From Voacanga thouarsii (lineage: Eukaryota > Streptophyta > Magnoliopsida > Gentianales > Apocynaceae), in NCBI GenBank assembly GCA_026120185.1, contig JANUWF010001213.1:1364001-1428000 (forward strand): a stretch of DNA of 64,000 nucleotides, read 5' to 3'. This document shows, piece by piece, positions 35,027 to 48,001 of the stretch. Position 1 is the first letter of the stretch. Each line of letters begins with the position of its first letter. A program made the translations under genes and the position numbers. The notes under the pieces were generated by a model. That model searched no databases. It had not been told where the DNA came from and saw only the letters and a program-made list of their open reading frames with translations.

Positions 35027-37131
35027 TGAAGGTTAAAACAGCAAAACATAGCACGCAAGCAATGAAAAATACGCAGCAGAAGAGGTTAATTATACTTTTA
35101 CATTTTCTTATAACTGGTTGTGTTTGATTTGGTCAAATGGGCACTAGAACACTCATTGAAACACAAAAAGATAAGCCCACAAGTCTTTTGCTTCTCCTCA
35201 TTTGCATGAATGCCAAAACTCCTAGCCTTCCAAAATATTACCTCTGCTTAAGTGGTCGGTGACCACCAGAGAACAAAGGAATCTGGTCTTCTTTCCATCG
35301 GATAAATTGCTATAGAGCAAATATTAGATGAAGATCATCTCTTCTACGTTATGCCAGAGAGTAGAATTGAGATGAATGCACAGATAAAGATTGCGGCTAG
35401 AGAAGTTTTCATAGAGATTATTGTTCTACATGGTTAGGAGTTTGTTTTGGTATATGAATCCCTGGTTAGCACAAAAACTACTCATGCTTACCAAGAGATA
35501 TCTAGTGATATATATATTTTTTAAATTCAAATACCTTAAAACAACTGCCTAACCAATTAGAGAACCATACCCGTTTAACCCTAATCAAACTAGGATTAAA
35601 CATGCACCTTCGTTTCATCTCATTGGGCCACCCGCAAATTAATTATCTAGACTAGGATTAATAAAAACCCGATAGACAATTAATCAATTAGCCCAAATCG
35701 ACCAAAACTATTTTCACAAGCCTTTTACCTAATCCAAACCAGACCAATCTTAATTATTCAATCTAGCTCAAACCTTGAATAATTAATTAATCAATTGAAA
35801 TAGGCTTTTAATTAATTCTCTCTTAAGGCATTTTATTTTATTCTAGCCCAGTAAATAAATAAGGCTACCTGAATAAAATAAAATTCATTTAAACAAGACC
35901 AATTCCTCAATCCAAAAACATCAGGACTTATGGGTTATTCCGGGAACCCAAAAACATATTGTCATGGCAACTAAAATGACCAAAATACCCCTGCTATAGA
36001 AATAGTTGTATTTTACATTTTAAATATTTTCTAATATCACCATAATGAAATATTGACTCCAACGACAATGTTGCGTTAGTAGAGTCTCCGACTGACAGGT
36101 ATAATGACAAATATACCCCTCTATGTAACGTCGTACATTTATAGAAGAAAAATGTACAACACCTCTCTAAATAACATATACCATCCTTAGACCTCTACTC
36201 TAATGATCCACAACTTCTTAGAATATTTTCACTTTCCAAGAGAGCTAAACTAAAGCAAACATCCAAGTCATATTCCTCAGGGCCTTGGATATTTAGATCA
36301 TGCAAACAGTCACAAGGGTCAATATAGCATAGAAGCTATCTTGTACAAGTCTATCATGAATAACTAGCCACATATACCTAGCATACAAATTTGTTGGTCC
36401 TATGATAGAACCTCAACTATACTATACTAAAGTATATGCTACAAGTTTCGCCAAACCACTAACCTGTACTCAAGTTGTAGAGTATAAGTCAATGCTATAG
36501 CAGTAGTAGTCTAAGTTTCTACCAAATAGTATTTTTAGAAACTACTACTATAGGTCCAGTTCTATGTTTGAAATACACGTATGTTATGAAGTGATAGGAC
36601 TACTCATTGGCTAAAGATAAGCCATTCCCCATTTGAAATTCATAACATAACAGCTTTACCATGATGAGATTCGCATTCTCATTATTTGGTTAAGAACAAC
36701 AGTTTATGTGTTACGAAACTCATGATTTATACCTTACTGTGAAAGACCTCCATTCACATGGATTACTTACTTAAACACAATAGGTCTTTTCCAGCAAAAT
36801 TGTGCACAAAATAAAATATGAAAACATAAACAATTAATGAGAATAAAATTTTTATTAATTTAATCGAAATTACATCAGAAATACAGTCTTAGTGGGCATG
36901 CTATCCAATATTAAGAACAATAGTTTATGTGTTAAGTAATTTGTGATCCATACTTTATTGTGAAAAACCTCCATTCGCATGGATTACTTACTTAAATACA
37001 ATGGGTCTTTTCCAGCAATATTATGCATAAATTAAAATCCAAAAACACAAACATTTAATGAGAATAAAAATTTTATTAATTTAATCGAAATTACATCGGA
37101 AATACAGTCTTAGTGGGCATACTTTCCAACA
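35027..37131 (-). repeat. Cp1 5' LTR, with duplicated start
   Basis: Reverse complement begins TGTTGGAAAGTATGCCCAC and ends AACCTTCA before the PBS. The first ~225 bp are duplicated in tandem (36684-36912 and 36913-37131), making it about 230 bp longer than the Cp2 LTR. Confidence 0.88.
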
Positions 37132-37735
37132 TATGTAAGAAGCTTATGTAAAAGCTTATGTAGTAATCTTATGGAAGATTTTAAACCTTTATAGAAATTA
37201 ATAGAATTGAGTAGAAGCTTATAAAAACTATTAGAAATTTATGGAAAAAAATAGAAATAAGTTGAGGCGTATAGGACTTTATAGAAGATGATAGAAACTT
37301 ATAAAACATGGTGGATGTTTATGGAAACTTATTGAATATATAAGAAACTATAGAAAAGGTTAAAATATCTAAAATATCTAATATTAAACTTTAATATTAA
37401 ATAGATGTGGTCACAATATAAAATTAATAATTAATTAATATGATAAACATAAAATATCTGAACTTCATTAAATATTGCAGGCCCCGCATATAAAATATCT
37501 AAGAACTTCATTAAATATTATAGGCCCCACGTTTAAAATATCTAAGGAATCATTAATGAAGTGGACTGCAATATGTAAAATATCTAATGAATCATTAATG
37601 GAGTAGACTATTCCTCCATTTGTTATATTTTGTAGCCAATCAACTTCCTCCAAATCATTCTCATACTATATCATACAGATCACAAAGGTAGTATAATATT
37701 TCCTATCTCAAAACTACTCAAGAAAGAGTGTTAAA
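37132..37735 (-). repeat. G2 LTR L3, truncated by Cp1
   Basis: Aligns with 53040-53683 of L2. It ends against the Cp1 LTR at 37131. The start is degenerate (AGTGTTAAA instead of GGTGTTACA on plus). Confidence 0.8.
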
Positions 37736-38036
37736 ATCTCCTCTCTTTTAAGAAATTTCTTCCTTGAAATTTGAAAATACCTTCAACATCTTCAATATCA
37801 TTAATCTAAAGCTTCTTCCAAACTACTAACTAATAATGTCTCCAAAAACCTTAAACTTAAGCATATCATACATTCGCATGTAAGCATTTCTCTTCTTTCA
37901 ATCATCTCCTACAACCATATCTACCATGGCAAAATAATCACATGATCAATATCTCTCAAAACCATTCACCTCTGGCTCTAATACCAATTGCCTAAGACTT
38001 CTCCCGAAACCATTAACTTAAAGCTCAAATACTAAT
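37736..38036 (-). other. G2 short internal domain 2
   Basis: 301 bp homologous to 53684-53971. Carries a purine-rich tract at one end and a degenerate PBS at the other. Too short for any retroelement gene. Confidence 0.7.
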
Positions 38037-38221
38037 TCTAACACCCCATATACTTTTAGCCATAATGGACCTTGCCTTCGAGAGATGTCGTCTTGTCTGA
38101 TCTCCTAGACAATAGGTCTTTATAACGATTTATAACTTAATGCATAGAGGATTCATTCTAGAATTGTAAATGAATGTAAAATTCATTCCATGATAACCCT
38201 GAAATTACATCTCAAATACAT
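38037..38221 (-). repeat. G2 LTR L2, 3' end piece
   Basis: Aligns with 53972-54150 of L1. The rest of L2 lies at 52240-53683 on the far side of E1. Relative to L1, about 135 bp is missing at the junction with E1. Confidence 0.75.
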
Positions 38222-39594
38222 TAAAATACACATACGAGCAAGTTTTAATTAAAACATTAATCCCAAAATACACATACGAGTAAGTATATTCATCGCAAGC
38301 ATAGTATAGGGAATTAATGAGTATCGATCCTCAAAGGAACAAGTACACATTAGTCACTTTTTATTCATTATTTAACTAACCAAATAAAGTGATAAAATAT
38401 GAAAAATAAAAATAAAAAATATATACAACTCAAGGACGTGAAAATATACAATTTAGACAAAAGCTTTTGAAAACATGACAATGCATCACTTAGCCAATAT
38501 TACAATCAATTATTATCTTGGTCTCATGAAAGACTTAATATAGACCCACTTCATTTGCAATCCATGGAATAATTATCTTTTAGTTAAGTTAGTGAACATA
38601 TTATGTCTCAACCAACTTATCCAAAAGATGCATTAAAACCATTCCTCTTATAAACCCCTATATTCTAGATAATTTAAAATATGAAATTAGTAATTGAATT
38701 TATATTCTAGCAATCATCAACCAACCTTTGATTACTCAAGTTCTTAACAATTAACCCCATTTTCAAATAAGTTAAGAGATAACAAATATAAAATTAATTA
38801 ATTGAAGTCATTACTAACCCCCTTTTCAAGCAAGTTAATAACAAAAACCAATCAACCAACTCCGTAAGCAAAATAAGTAATCAAATACCAAGAATAATAA
38901 TCGATTGATCAAAAGACTAAATTACTTAATAAATCATGAATCCCAAAAAAACAATGTCAAATAACAATGAAAATATTAAATACATAATTGTTTAAGAAAA
39001 AGAAAACAAAGGTAAAAGAAAGCACACAGAGATAAGCCTCTTTCTTCTCATTTAAAGACTCTCTTGAACAGCCCTCTTTGAATGGTGAATCTCTCCTTGT
39101 TTGAATGAGTGGAATTTTTTATTTGGATTCACTCTCCATCTCTTGTGTTTTCTCTTGGTTCTATAGGCTTATTTGATGCCAAATGCGTTGCCCGAGGAGT
39201 CTTAACCTAGTAGAAATTAGAAAATACCAAAATTTTTCGAAAATTCCCAAATTTGTCCACAGCATTTTTTGTGCTCCAGAGTGGACCTGGCACCAGGTCC
39301 CTTCGACCCACCTAGCGCCAGGTGTGTTTTGTTTTCCCCTTGAGTTTTGCTCTGTTTTTCACTATTCGAGCAGAATAGACCTGGCACCTAGTCCACTTGC
39401 CAGACCTGGCGCCAGGTGTTTACAAGAAAATTCCCTTTTTGCTCAAAATCAACTTAAATCTGCACAAATTTGTCAAAAATACTTTTTATAAGCAAAATAT
39501 CAAATAGAAATGAATATGCCTAGTCATTATAACAAAAGCATCTCAATTAATCCTCAAATAATTAGGAAAATAATGATAATTTTAGCCCCTATCT
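38222..39594 (-). repeat. E1 3' LTR, 3' end missing
   Basis: Same family as 43559-44971. The expected TGATG(C/T)GTAAATTTTG end is absent and a 16-bp AAAATACACATACGAG repeat marks the deletion junction. It contains CCTGGCGCCAGG-type palindromes near 39285 and 39404. Confidence 0.88.
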
Positions 39595-40975
39595 ATTCCC
39601 CCCAAATTGAACCTTTGCTTGTCCTCAAGCAAAACACTTTAAGCTAAGAAAATCATCAAGAAAACACAAGTCTTTATGTTTTCACAAATTTTGAATCATA
39701 ACAAGGATTATAATTTTCCTTCAAACTTTAGATATAACTATTGTCATTCATCAAACGCTTTGAAAACAATTCAAAATTTTGAACATTTGACAAGACATCA
39801 CAAAACTCTTGACATCAAATTAATCAAATGTATATCTTAGTCTAAGAAAATTATTTCACCCTTCAAGTAAAAATATAGATAAAATGAATCATACAAGTCA
39901 AGTTATCTACCAACTCAAGTATTATAAATCCAAAAATTACATAACTCAAGTCATGATGTAAGGAAAGCACTCCAATTTTTTCTCTCAATTTTTTTAATGA
40001 CTTAGGGAATTAATAGCCTCAAATGCATGGATTTCTCTTCACACACCATATTGGCCCCCTTTTAGTCATCACTCATCATTTTTTTCAACCTCTTTCCTCT
40101 CTTTTACTTTGGAAAATTCATAACCTCAAGAAAGTATATTTCTCTTCATTATTCGTATTGGCCCTCATAATCAAGCAAAAATAATACCTTCTTATCTTCA
40201 AATAGGAAACTCATTCTCTCAATTTTTCAACTGATAAAATTTTTCCACAATTTTCAACAATCTTTCCCTAAGTTTTCCTCTCAAATATCTTTTATCTCCT
40301 CACATTCCTTATCATACTCAAAGCTAAGTAAAATTTAAACTCATAATACAAAAGCTAGCCAATAAACTTTTTTCACATTCATCATATCTTCCATAATCAA
40401 ACTAGATGAGTCAAATAATATTCAAACACTAATGCATAAACAAGATTAATCCAAATTCTCAAGTCTTGCCAAATATCCTGTCCAATAAACTAATTTCATA
40501 AAAATCCACCAAATGAATAACAAAAATTCATATCTAAGTAAGAAAAAGAATTACATCATTGCTAAACAATGAAAATAACAAAAAATTGGTTTTAAAAAAT
40601 TCCACACAAAAATGATATGGAAAATCTCTTCAATACCTACATTCTCTCCCCAATACTTAAATTGGACATTTCCTCAATGGTCAAAGTTATAACAATGAAA
40701 GCAAATCCAAGAAGACCAAAATAAATAAAAAGGAAGAGAAGAAAATACTTTCATTACAGATTAGGTTCAACATGTAGGAATCCACCACAAGGAGTAGTCA
40801 TTAGAAAAGGTACAATAGTACCTAACTTCAAAAGAAACAAAAACAAGAAAACATAGATCTAGAAAAAGAAAAAGATAAGATAACTAAAAACTAGGAAAGG
40901 TCATTAAAATTAAAAAAATAGAAATAACAGATAAATGACAAAAAAATAAAATAAAATACAAGTGCAAAGAGTAAG
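39595..40975 (-). other. E1 3' non-coding region with PPT-like motifs
   Basis: AT-rich, no gene. Directly beside the LTR is CCCCCC (minus GGGGGG) followed by the TTGAACCTTTGCTTGTCCTC motif. A related motif recurs at about 40645-40680. Confidence 0.7.
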
Positions 40976-42250
40976 TCAAGAGTCCTCATCATCATCTTCA
41001 TCATCGTCCTCAAGAAGATCATCGACTGCACGACTCGAAGAAGCCGCAGTGGATTGTTGGATCAAAGTCGCCAACTTTTGATCTTGGACATCTTGGTGTC
41101 GATGGAGATCTGCAATGGAGTCTTGAAGCTGAAGAAGGATAGTTATTTGGCTCTCTAGTTGAGCCTCCACGCGTGCCTAAAAATCAGTACGAGAATGAGA
41201 ACCAGTGGCACGGGTAGAAGGCCTAGTAGGTTGCTCATTTTCCACCTCCTCATCAGGGAGAAGCTCCACCATCCCGGGGTGTTGTACCTTAAAAAGGCTT
41301 TCTCCATCGCCTCTTCCTCTTATCCTAATGATAACCACAATAAACCAAAGTATGCTCAGTCACGAGGTCGTGGTCAGTAGTGGGGTCACTAAATTTTTCA
41401 TCTAATCTCACTCCAAAGTCTCTTAAGATGTGCATAATAACTAAGGGGAATTTAAGGGCTTTGGATGATATACTAGTGTAAACAACCTCTAGCATAGATT
41501 GAATAATAATAGGAGCAAAGGAAATAGGTTCGCTCCTCCTCCTCTTATCCAGAATGTAAAGATCAAGGACCCTAGACTCATTGAAGCCACTAGCTTTAGG
41601 CAAAACATTGAAAGCAAAGATGTAGACTATAGCACGTAATTGAGCTTCAAGGTCATTATTGGAGTAGTAACATTTTTAACCTATTTGCCCTTTTCTTCAC
41701 ATGCTCAAACTTGCCCTCACAGTACTCACATCCTAAGTAAGCTCAGAAATGACCTTTTGGTTATTATGGTCTACAGCTATCCATTACCTCTTATCAAGTA
41801 CTCTCAAAATTCTGGCTAATTTGGCCCTATCAAACTCAATGGGAATCCCTTTTACTATAGTAGAAATAACCTAGAGGTTGTTTTTCTTCTTATCTCTTAT
41901 ATTAGCATAGAACTCTTGTACTTGCACGGGATAATAAACACCGTCTATTCTAATGATAGGCTCCCACCCCAACTGCCTAAACATGGTAGAAAGCTCCAAT
42001 GAATTATCTAAGGAAGGCTTATACTGCTTTTCTACTATGATCTTATTATGTTGGTGATTTTGATACCAAATTTGACAAGTGGGATCATAGAAATGGGTAG
42101 ACTGGGTAGGGAGAAGCTCGAAAGAATGTGTAGACGAAAATGCATCTCGAGCTCTCTTGGCCCTAAGTGCCAACCACCCAGATTTCCTAGATATGATAGG
42201 ATAAAGAATGAAAGTAGGATACAAGAAAATAGAACACCCTCAAAAATCAC
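40976..42250 (-). pseudogene. Plant retroelement protein (Transposase_32-like) in E1
   Basis: Minus strand from about 42250. An N-terminal part leads to GWEPIIRIDGVYYPVQVQEFYANIRDKK (near 41900); then GIPIEFDRAKLARIL; then FNESRVLDLYILDKRRRSEP (near 41590) and LVIMHILRDFGVRL; then a coiled-coil-like segment and an acidic tail (DDLLEDDDEDDDED, ending 40976). Block order fits the 'putative plant transposon protein' family (PF20167) carried by many gypsy elements, whose function is unknown. Stops at about 41870, 41770 and 41325 split it. Confidence 0.78.
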
Positions 42251-43319
42251 TCTTTACACCACAAGCAAACGTAACTATCAATCATCTCCCTATGATCGTA
42301 ACAATCAACACAACCACCACCTCAATATAAAACACCACAAGATAGCCAACAAAATACAACACAATCCCATCCAACAAACCTGCAAACAAATATAGCCATG
42401 GTCCAATTCCAAACACAATATTAATAGTCATGATCAATTCATAATACTCAATTACCCCCAATTAACAACGTAAAGCTCATTACCCCAATGCTAAGTTAGA
42501 CATAAACAATTATCATCTAGCTAGGTAAGCTCAAAATTATACCTAAAGAAGGCATGCTCAATACCTTCCAAAATTATGCAAATCATAAATGCCATCAATC
42601 AAATATCATTGTCAATTATATTCCCATGCTAACTAAGCCTCAAAGAAAGTAACATTGGCAATTAATCCATTCAACCAAAAATATACAAGAATTTTCAGCC
42701 AAAAATACATAGAAAAATACCCAAAAATCAATAGGAAAAATTGAACCGTAGAAAGTGTAGAAAAGTCATACCACGATAATCTCCACTGTATGGACAATGA
42801 TCCTATGCAAAAAGATTGAAGAAATCTTGCACCAAATGGAAGGATTGAAAAATGGGTTTTAGATGAAAATATTGATTTTTTCCTAGTTTTAATCCAAAAC
42901 TTTAAGAACAAAGTGAAGATTCTGTGTTTAGAAGGTGTTTTAGAGGTTTAGAAAATGACCTGTGGTGTTTTGAAGTTGAATCCGGCGATAGGTTCAGAGA
43001 AAAACCAAGAAAGATGAGAGCGTTTTTGAAAAAATGGCCAAGAATGGCAGTGGGATTAAGCCTGGTGCCATGCCCAAGGATTGGGACTGGAGTTGGGCCT
43101 GTTCTGCCTTCGTTTTGTTGTCAGGCCAGGCTGGCCCAGCACCCGGCCCACTGTGCGCACCCGGCACCAGGTGAGCTCTTGCCAATCAAAATGCATTTTT
43201 TAAAATTAATTAAATAAACACAAACAGTAATTAAAACATTAAATCATGAAGACAATTCATTCTAACAAATTAAAAAGACAATAAAATGAATGAAAACACA
43301 AAAAAAATTAAAGAGATGT
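42251..43319 (-). other. E1 region between gag and Transposase_32-like ORF
   Basis: No pol sequence found. 43060-43170 is GC-richer, with inverted CCTGG/CCAGG words like those in the family's LTR. The open frames at 42633-42911 and 42924-43217 look like chance. Confidence 0.5.
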
Positions 43320-43558
43320 CCCTAAGCTCAAAGAAGTAAAATTCATCATTTTCTACAGTCTTGGTCACGTGGATTAGTCTAAGTATTCCCATGAAGTGAT
43401 TTAGCTTGACGATCTCCAAGAAGTTTGGCTAGTTGTCTAATTTGATTCTCAAGGTTTCGCATGGATACCTCCAAATCTCTCATGGTCACATCCATTCCTT
43501 GGAACTGTCTCCAGACCACTTACCAACTGGTTAACCACCTCCTCCAATAATGGCTTGG
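43320..43558 (-). pseudogene. E1 gag, C-terminal part (after E2)
   Basis: Continues directly from ...NAPPAK at 49417 with PLLEEVVNQLVSGLETVP in the same frame once E2 and one TSD copy are removed. A frame change follows, then MRDLEVSMRNLENQIRQLAK, the coiled-coil segment seen late in Athila gag. Then it decays. Confidence 0.88.
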
Positions 43559-44971
43559 TGATGCGTAAATTTTGAGTGTACAAAAATTACCAAATTTAAA
43601 TTCATCCCTTAGTCAAGTTTTAATTAAAATATTAATTCCAAAATACACATACGGGCAAATATACTCATCACAAGTTTAGTATGGGAAATTAACAAGTATC
43701 GATCCTCAAAAGAATAAGTACACATTAATCACTTTTCATTCATTATTTAACCGACCTAAATAAAGTGAAAATTAAGAAAAATAAAAATAAAAAAATATAT
43801 ACAACTCAAGGATGTAGAAATATGTAATTTAGACAATTACCCTAGAAAACATGATAATGAACTAACTAGCAATTCTTTCAATTAATTATCATCTTGGCAT
43901 CAAGAAGGAATATATAGTAAAATTCAAACATTTCCCAAGTCATGAATCTATGTAAATAAATTCCATTCATTTTTCAATCCATGGAATCACTATCTTTTGA
44001 TTAAATTAATAGATTTTCCAATCAAGCTAACATAATCAAAACATGAATTAAGCTCAATTCCTCCTAAATATAAAATTAGCTAATGACCTATTGATCGAGG
44101 TGAAATCAACTAATCTTTAATTAGTTTAGTCCTATAATCCAAACTTCATCGCCCAAGTCCATTAAGATTTGACACCTACGAAATCAATGCAATAAACTCA
44201 TAACTTCATTTTCCCAAGTCAATTAGAAGAACTCGCATCAATAACTAATGATAACAAGTAATCAAATACCAAAGATGATAAAGAATTGATCAAATAACTA
44301 AATCAACACAAAACCATGAATCTAAATTAATGATAAATTATAATAAAATCATTGAATAAACCGTTGTTTAAGAACAAGTAAACAAATATAAAAGAAAACA
44401 CTCATAGACAAGCCTCTTTCTTCTCCCTTGAAGACTCTCTTTAACTATCCTCCTTGATTTGGTGAATTCCTCCTTCAATGAATATTTGGAATTTTTGCTC
44501 TTGGATCCACCTCCAATTTCTTCTGTTTTCTCTTGCTTTTATAAGCCTCTTTAATGCTAAATTCATAGTTTGGGAAGTCTTGGCCGAGTAGGATTTGGAA
44601 AATACGAAAATCATTGGAAAATTTCTAGATTCGTGCGTAGGATTTTGGCATCATAGAACGGGCCTGGCGCCAAGTCTAGTTGACCTACCTAGCACCAGGT
44701 GCAATCCGTTTCTCCTTTGAATTTTGCTGTGTTTTCCTCTGGCCGTCCAGAATGGACCTAGAGCCTAGTCCACTTACTAGACCTGGCACCAGGCGTACTT
44801 TGGAGAATTCCCTATTTTGCTCGAAATCAACTCAAATCTACATAAATTTGTAAAAACACTTTCTACAAGTAAAATGTCAAATAAGAAGGAATATGTCTAG
44901 TTATTACAATAAACGTATCTCAAAATAACCTCAAATAACTAGGAAAGTAATAGTAATTTTAGCCCTTATCA
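43559..44971 (-). repeat. E2 3' LTR
   Basis: 1413 bp, plus orientation starts TGATGCGTAAATTTTG and ends AGCCCTTATCA. Confidence 0.93.
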
Positions 44972-47011
44972 CATACCCCCACACTTGAACTTTTGCTTGT
45001 CCTCAAGCAAAACACTTTAATCAATAAAATCATCAAGAAAACACGTGTTTTTTCTCATTCCTTAAATTTTTTAACATGGAAAAGATTATAACTTCTCTTC
45101 AACCTTTAGATAAAACTCTTTGTCATTCACACCCTTTTGAAAACAATTCACACCTTGAAACATTTGGCAAAACATCACAAAACTCTTGAGGTCAAATTAA
45201 TCAAGTTCATACCTTAGTCTAAGAAAATTCATTCACCCATCAAGTAAAAATATAGATAACATGAATCACACAAGTTAAGCCATCTACCAACTCAAGCATT
45301 ATAAATCTGAAATTTGCACAACTCTAGTCATGATATAAGAAAAGCACTCCAATCTTTTTCTCTCACAAATTTTTCAATGACTTAGGGAATTGATAGCCCC
45401 AAGTGCATAGATTTCTCTTTACACACCGTATTGGCCCCTTGTTAGTCATCGTCTTTTTTTCGCATTTTTTTCCCAACATATTTCTTTCTTTCTTCTTTCT
45501 TGCCTTTTTGCCATTGAGATAGCCTCAAGAGAGTGCATCGAATAATACTTGCTACTTCTCCCCATATTAACCCCCTTTTCAGCAAAAAGTCTTCAAAGAT
45601 TAACAAAAAGAGCATTTTTTCCAACTCACATAACCATGATTTTGTTTTCACTCATTATTTTTTTCAACTCAATTCTTTTTTTTTTTCAACCCACAAAAAT
45701 TTTCCACAATTCTCCACAATCTTTCCTCTCAACAATCTTTTATCAACTCATATTCCTTATTAAAACTCAAAGCTAAGCAAAATTTAGACTCATAATAATA
45801 CAAGAGTTAGCCAATAAACTTTACTCATATTCATTATATCCTCCATATCCAAACTAGATGAGTCAAATAATATTCAAACACTAATGCATAAGCAAGATTA
45901 ATCAAAATTCTCAAGTCTTAACAATATCCTATCCAATAAACCAATTTCATAAAAATCCACCTAATGCATGTCAAAAAATTATATCCAAGTAAGAAAAAGA
46001 ATTACATCCTTGCTACAAAATTAAAACCACTATTGAAAAATTTTCACAAAAATGATATGGAAATGATATGAAAAAATACTTCTTCAACCTCATTCCCCCC
46101 CCCCTCATACTTAAACTAGACATTATCCTCAATTGCCAAAGATATAACAATAAAAGTACAGCCAAGAAGACCAAAATCAATAAAAAGGAAGAATAGAGAA
46201 AAGAAAATACTTCTATTGCAAATTAGCTCCAACAGTTCTAAACTTTTAAATCTTCAAAATTTTAAAACTATTAAGGAACTTGTAACAAAGTTGTTTTTTC
46301 AATCAAAATCTTTTCAAATCAAAATTTTCCAAAGTAGCACAATACTTTTCAAAGGAGATTAATACCAAGAAAGCACCAAGATCATTGATAAAAATTTAGA
46401 TAAAGAATATCACCAAACCACTCCCCCATACTTGAATTGGACAACGTCCTTATTAGCAAAAAATAAATACAGGAAAGTATCTCAAACAGGACCAAAACTA
46501 ATAGAGGGGTAGAAAGTTTAAGCAATACTCTGCAATAAAGCTCCAATAGATATCCAAACTTAAGATAGAGAGGAGAGCTTATGCAAGAGAACTTTATTCC
46601 TACCTATAAAACAAAACAAAAATAAAAGCACAAAGAAAATAATAACCAAAATAAAACATACCAAAATAAAAGAAAGTAACCTAAATTGAAGTGCTAAAAA
46701 TTCTAAGAAATCAAATAAAGACACGACTTACTCCCCCACACTTAAAATGGAAAATATGTTCCTTATTTGGGAAAAATAACACACAACAACTTAAACGAAC
46801 CCAAACCAAAAATAAAGATACAAACTCTTTCCACTCATCATGTTTTCTCATCAAACATTTGTAAAAGAAATTAATGCTCATTGAAAAATGTGGGCATGAT
46901 GAATATAGAAATAAGAAAGGGTTTTGAAAATTGGAAGATTAATGGAAAATAGTAGTTGCAATGAATTTACATGCATGACCCCCTTCCATAGCACCTTTTT
47001 AGACATACAGA
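44972..47011 (-). other. E2 3' non-coding region with repeated polypurine-like motifs
   Basis: No gene. CCCCC-ACACTTGAA-like blocks recur at 44976, about 46095, 46423 and 46732 (minus-strand purine tracts followed by GAGGACAA-like text). The one at 44976 is at the LTR and is probably the true PPT. Confidence 0.75.
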
Positions 47012-47413
47012 TCAAGTTTTCAACACAAAGATGTAAAATATATTTAACAGTGTGTAAACATGAGAATTACCACTTATCTCTTCAAAAGATTTGTTACAAT
47101 TAAAATTTCCCTTTAAACCTAGTAGTATAGATTTTAAAGAAAGTATAAAAAATTTCTTGCTTTTCAAATTATAGTCTACAAAAACTAAGTTACCTCCCTT
47201 TGAATGGGGTGAAGGGTAGAAATCACCACCATCCTCTAAAGACTCCGTATGATGTAGCATTAAAAGATCCAACTCCTTGAGGCATGGTAAACTCAGCACA
47301 TCATCATTTGGACCATTGTCCTCTAAGAATGGAGAGGAATCTAATAAATCATGTGACAAAGAGATATTAGAATTAGAAGTACATAGAAGAGAATTGAAGA
47401 CCTCCCTTTTCAC
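47012..47413 (-). CDS. Hypothetical 133-codon ORF in E2
   Basis: An open minus frame starting MKREVFNSLLCTSNSN, the longest in E2. It has a Ser/Asp/Leu-rich first half (LLDSSPFLEDNGPNDDVLSL) and a Lys/Phe/Leu-rich second half with a hydrophobic end. No family recognised. It lies about 600 bp after the PBS on the sense strand, where gag would be expected, but shows no gag similarity. It could be a leftover of an element-specific ORF or chance in AT-rich DNA. Confidence 0.3.
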   Translation of the reverse strand: MKREVFNSLLCTSNSNISLSHDLLDSSPFLEDNGPNDDVLSLPCLKELDLLMLHHTESLEDGGDFYPSPHSKGGNLVFVDYNLKSKKFFILSLKSILLGLKGNFNCNKSFEEISGNSHVYTLLNIFYIFVLKT

Positions 47414-47977
47414 GTTAGGTAATTGTTCCTCGTATCCTTTCTCCTTTCCTTAGGGATTCTCTTGTCTAAGTGTGGGGGCTAGCTATGTTCTTGTAGAGCT
47501 CATTCATTGGGATGCTTTTTTATGCCACCTAATGGAGTGTTTGTGATGGCAACAAAGGATTTGATTGAAACTTCAAGTGACATCTCACTAAAAGTATAAA
47601 TCAAATCGAAAAAAACTTGCAACCTAGCCAACGTATCATCATTGTAGCTCCTTTTATCTTGTGCCCAAAAGTAATTATCCATGATGATGTCAATCTCATG
47701 CTCAAAGAAAAACAAAAATAAAATCAAAAATAAAAATAAAAAATTAATAGAAAATAAAGAAAAAGAAAATTACATAAATTAGAAATATTCACAAACTACC
47801 TAAACACAAAAGTTAGTGATATTTACAAATACAATATGAACTAAGCTAGTCAATTAAGTCACATAATGTTACAAATAACAAGATATAACCCCTAGTTTCA
47901 AATAACATATAGACATATAGCCATATAAACATATAAACATGGTTAAATCAACAAAATTCAAACTTTCATCATATTGT
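47414..47977 (-). other. E2 leader
   Basis: Non-coding, A-rich. Contains a TATAGACATATAGCCATATA-like simple stretch near 47905-47940, also found at the equivalent place of E1 (about 50785-50815). Confidence 0.6.
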
Positions 47978-47998
47978 TCCCCAGTAACGGCGCCAAAA
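47978..47998 (-). other. E2 primer binding site (tRNA-Asp type)
   Basis: Minus strand after the LTR reads AGTTTTTGGCGCCGTTACTG. TGGCGCCGTT is the classic Athila/Tat-group PBS. E1's version at about 50851-50869 is mutated. Confidence 0.85.
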
Positions 47999-48001
47999 AC
48001 T

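Larger units (their letters stand above)
10562..37131 (-). mobile_element. Cp1: Ty1/copia retrotransposon, nested and broken
   Basis: Minus-strand order: 5' LTR 37131-35027, PBS, long leader, gag, protease, integrase, RT, RNase H, purine-rich end, 3' LTR from 27697. The 3' LTR is split by the CACTA element and truncated at 10562 by G1. All domains contain stops or frameshifts. Integrase-before-RT order and YIDD define Ty1/copia. Confidence 0.92.

Noticed and set aside
42924..43217. 97-codon GC-richer ORF (and its antisense frame)
   Set aside because: Arises from the CCTGG/CCAGG inverted-word region related to the LTR palindromes; no domain.
45442..45776. Three overlapping Lys- or Phe-rich ORFs
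   Set aside because: Low-complexity T/C-rich stretch in the E2 non-coding region.
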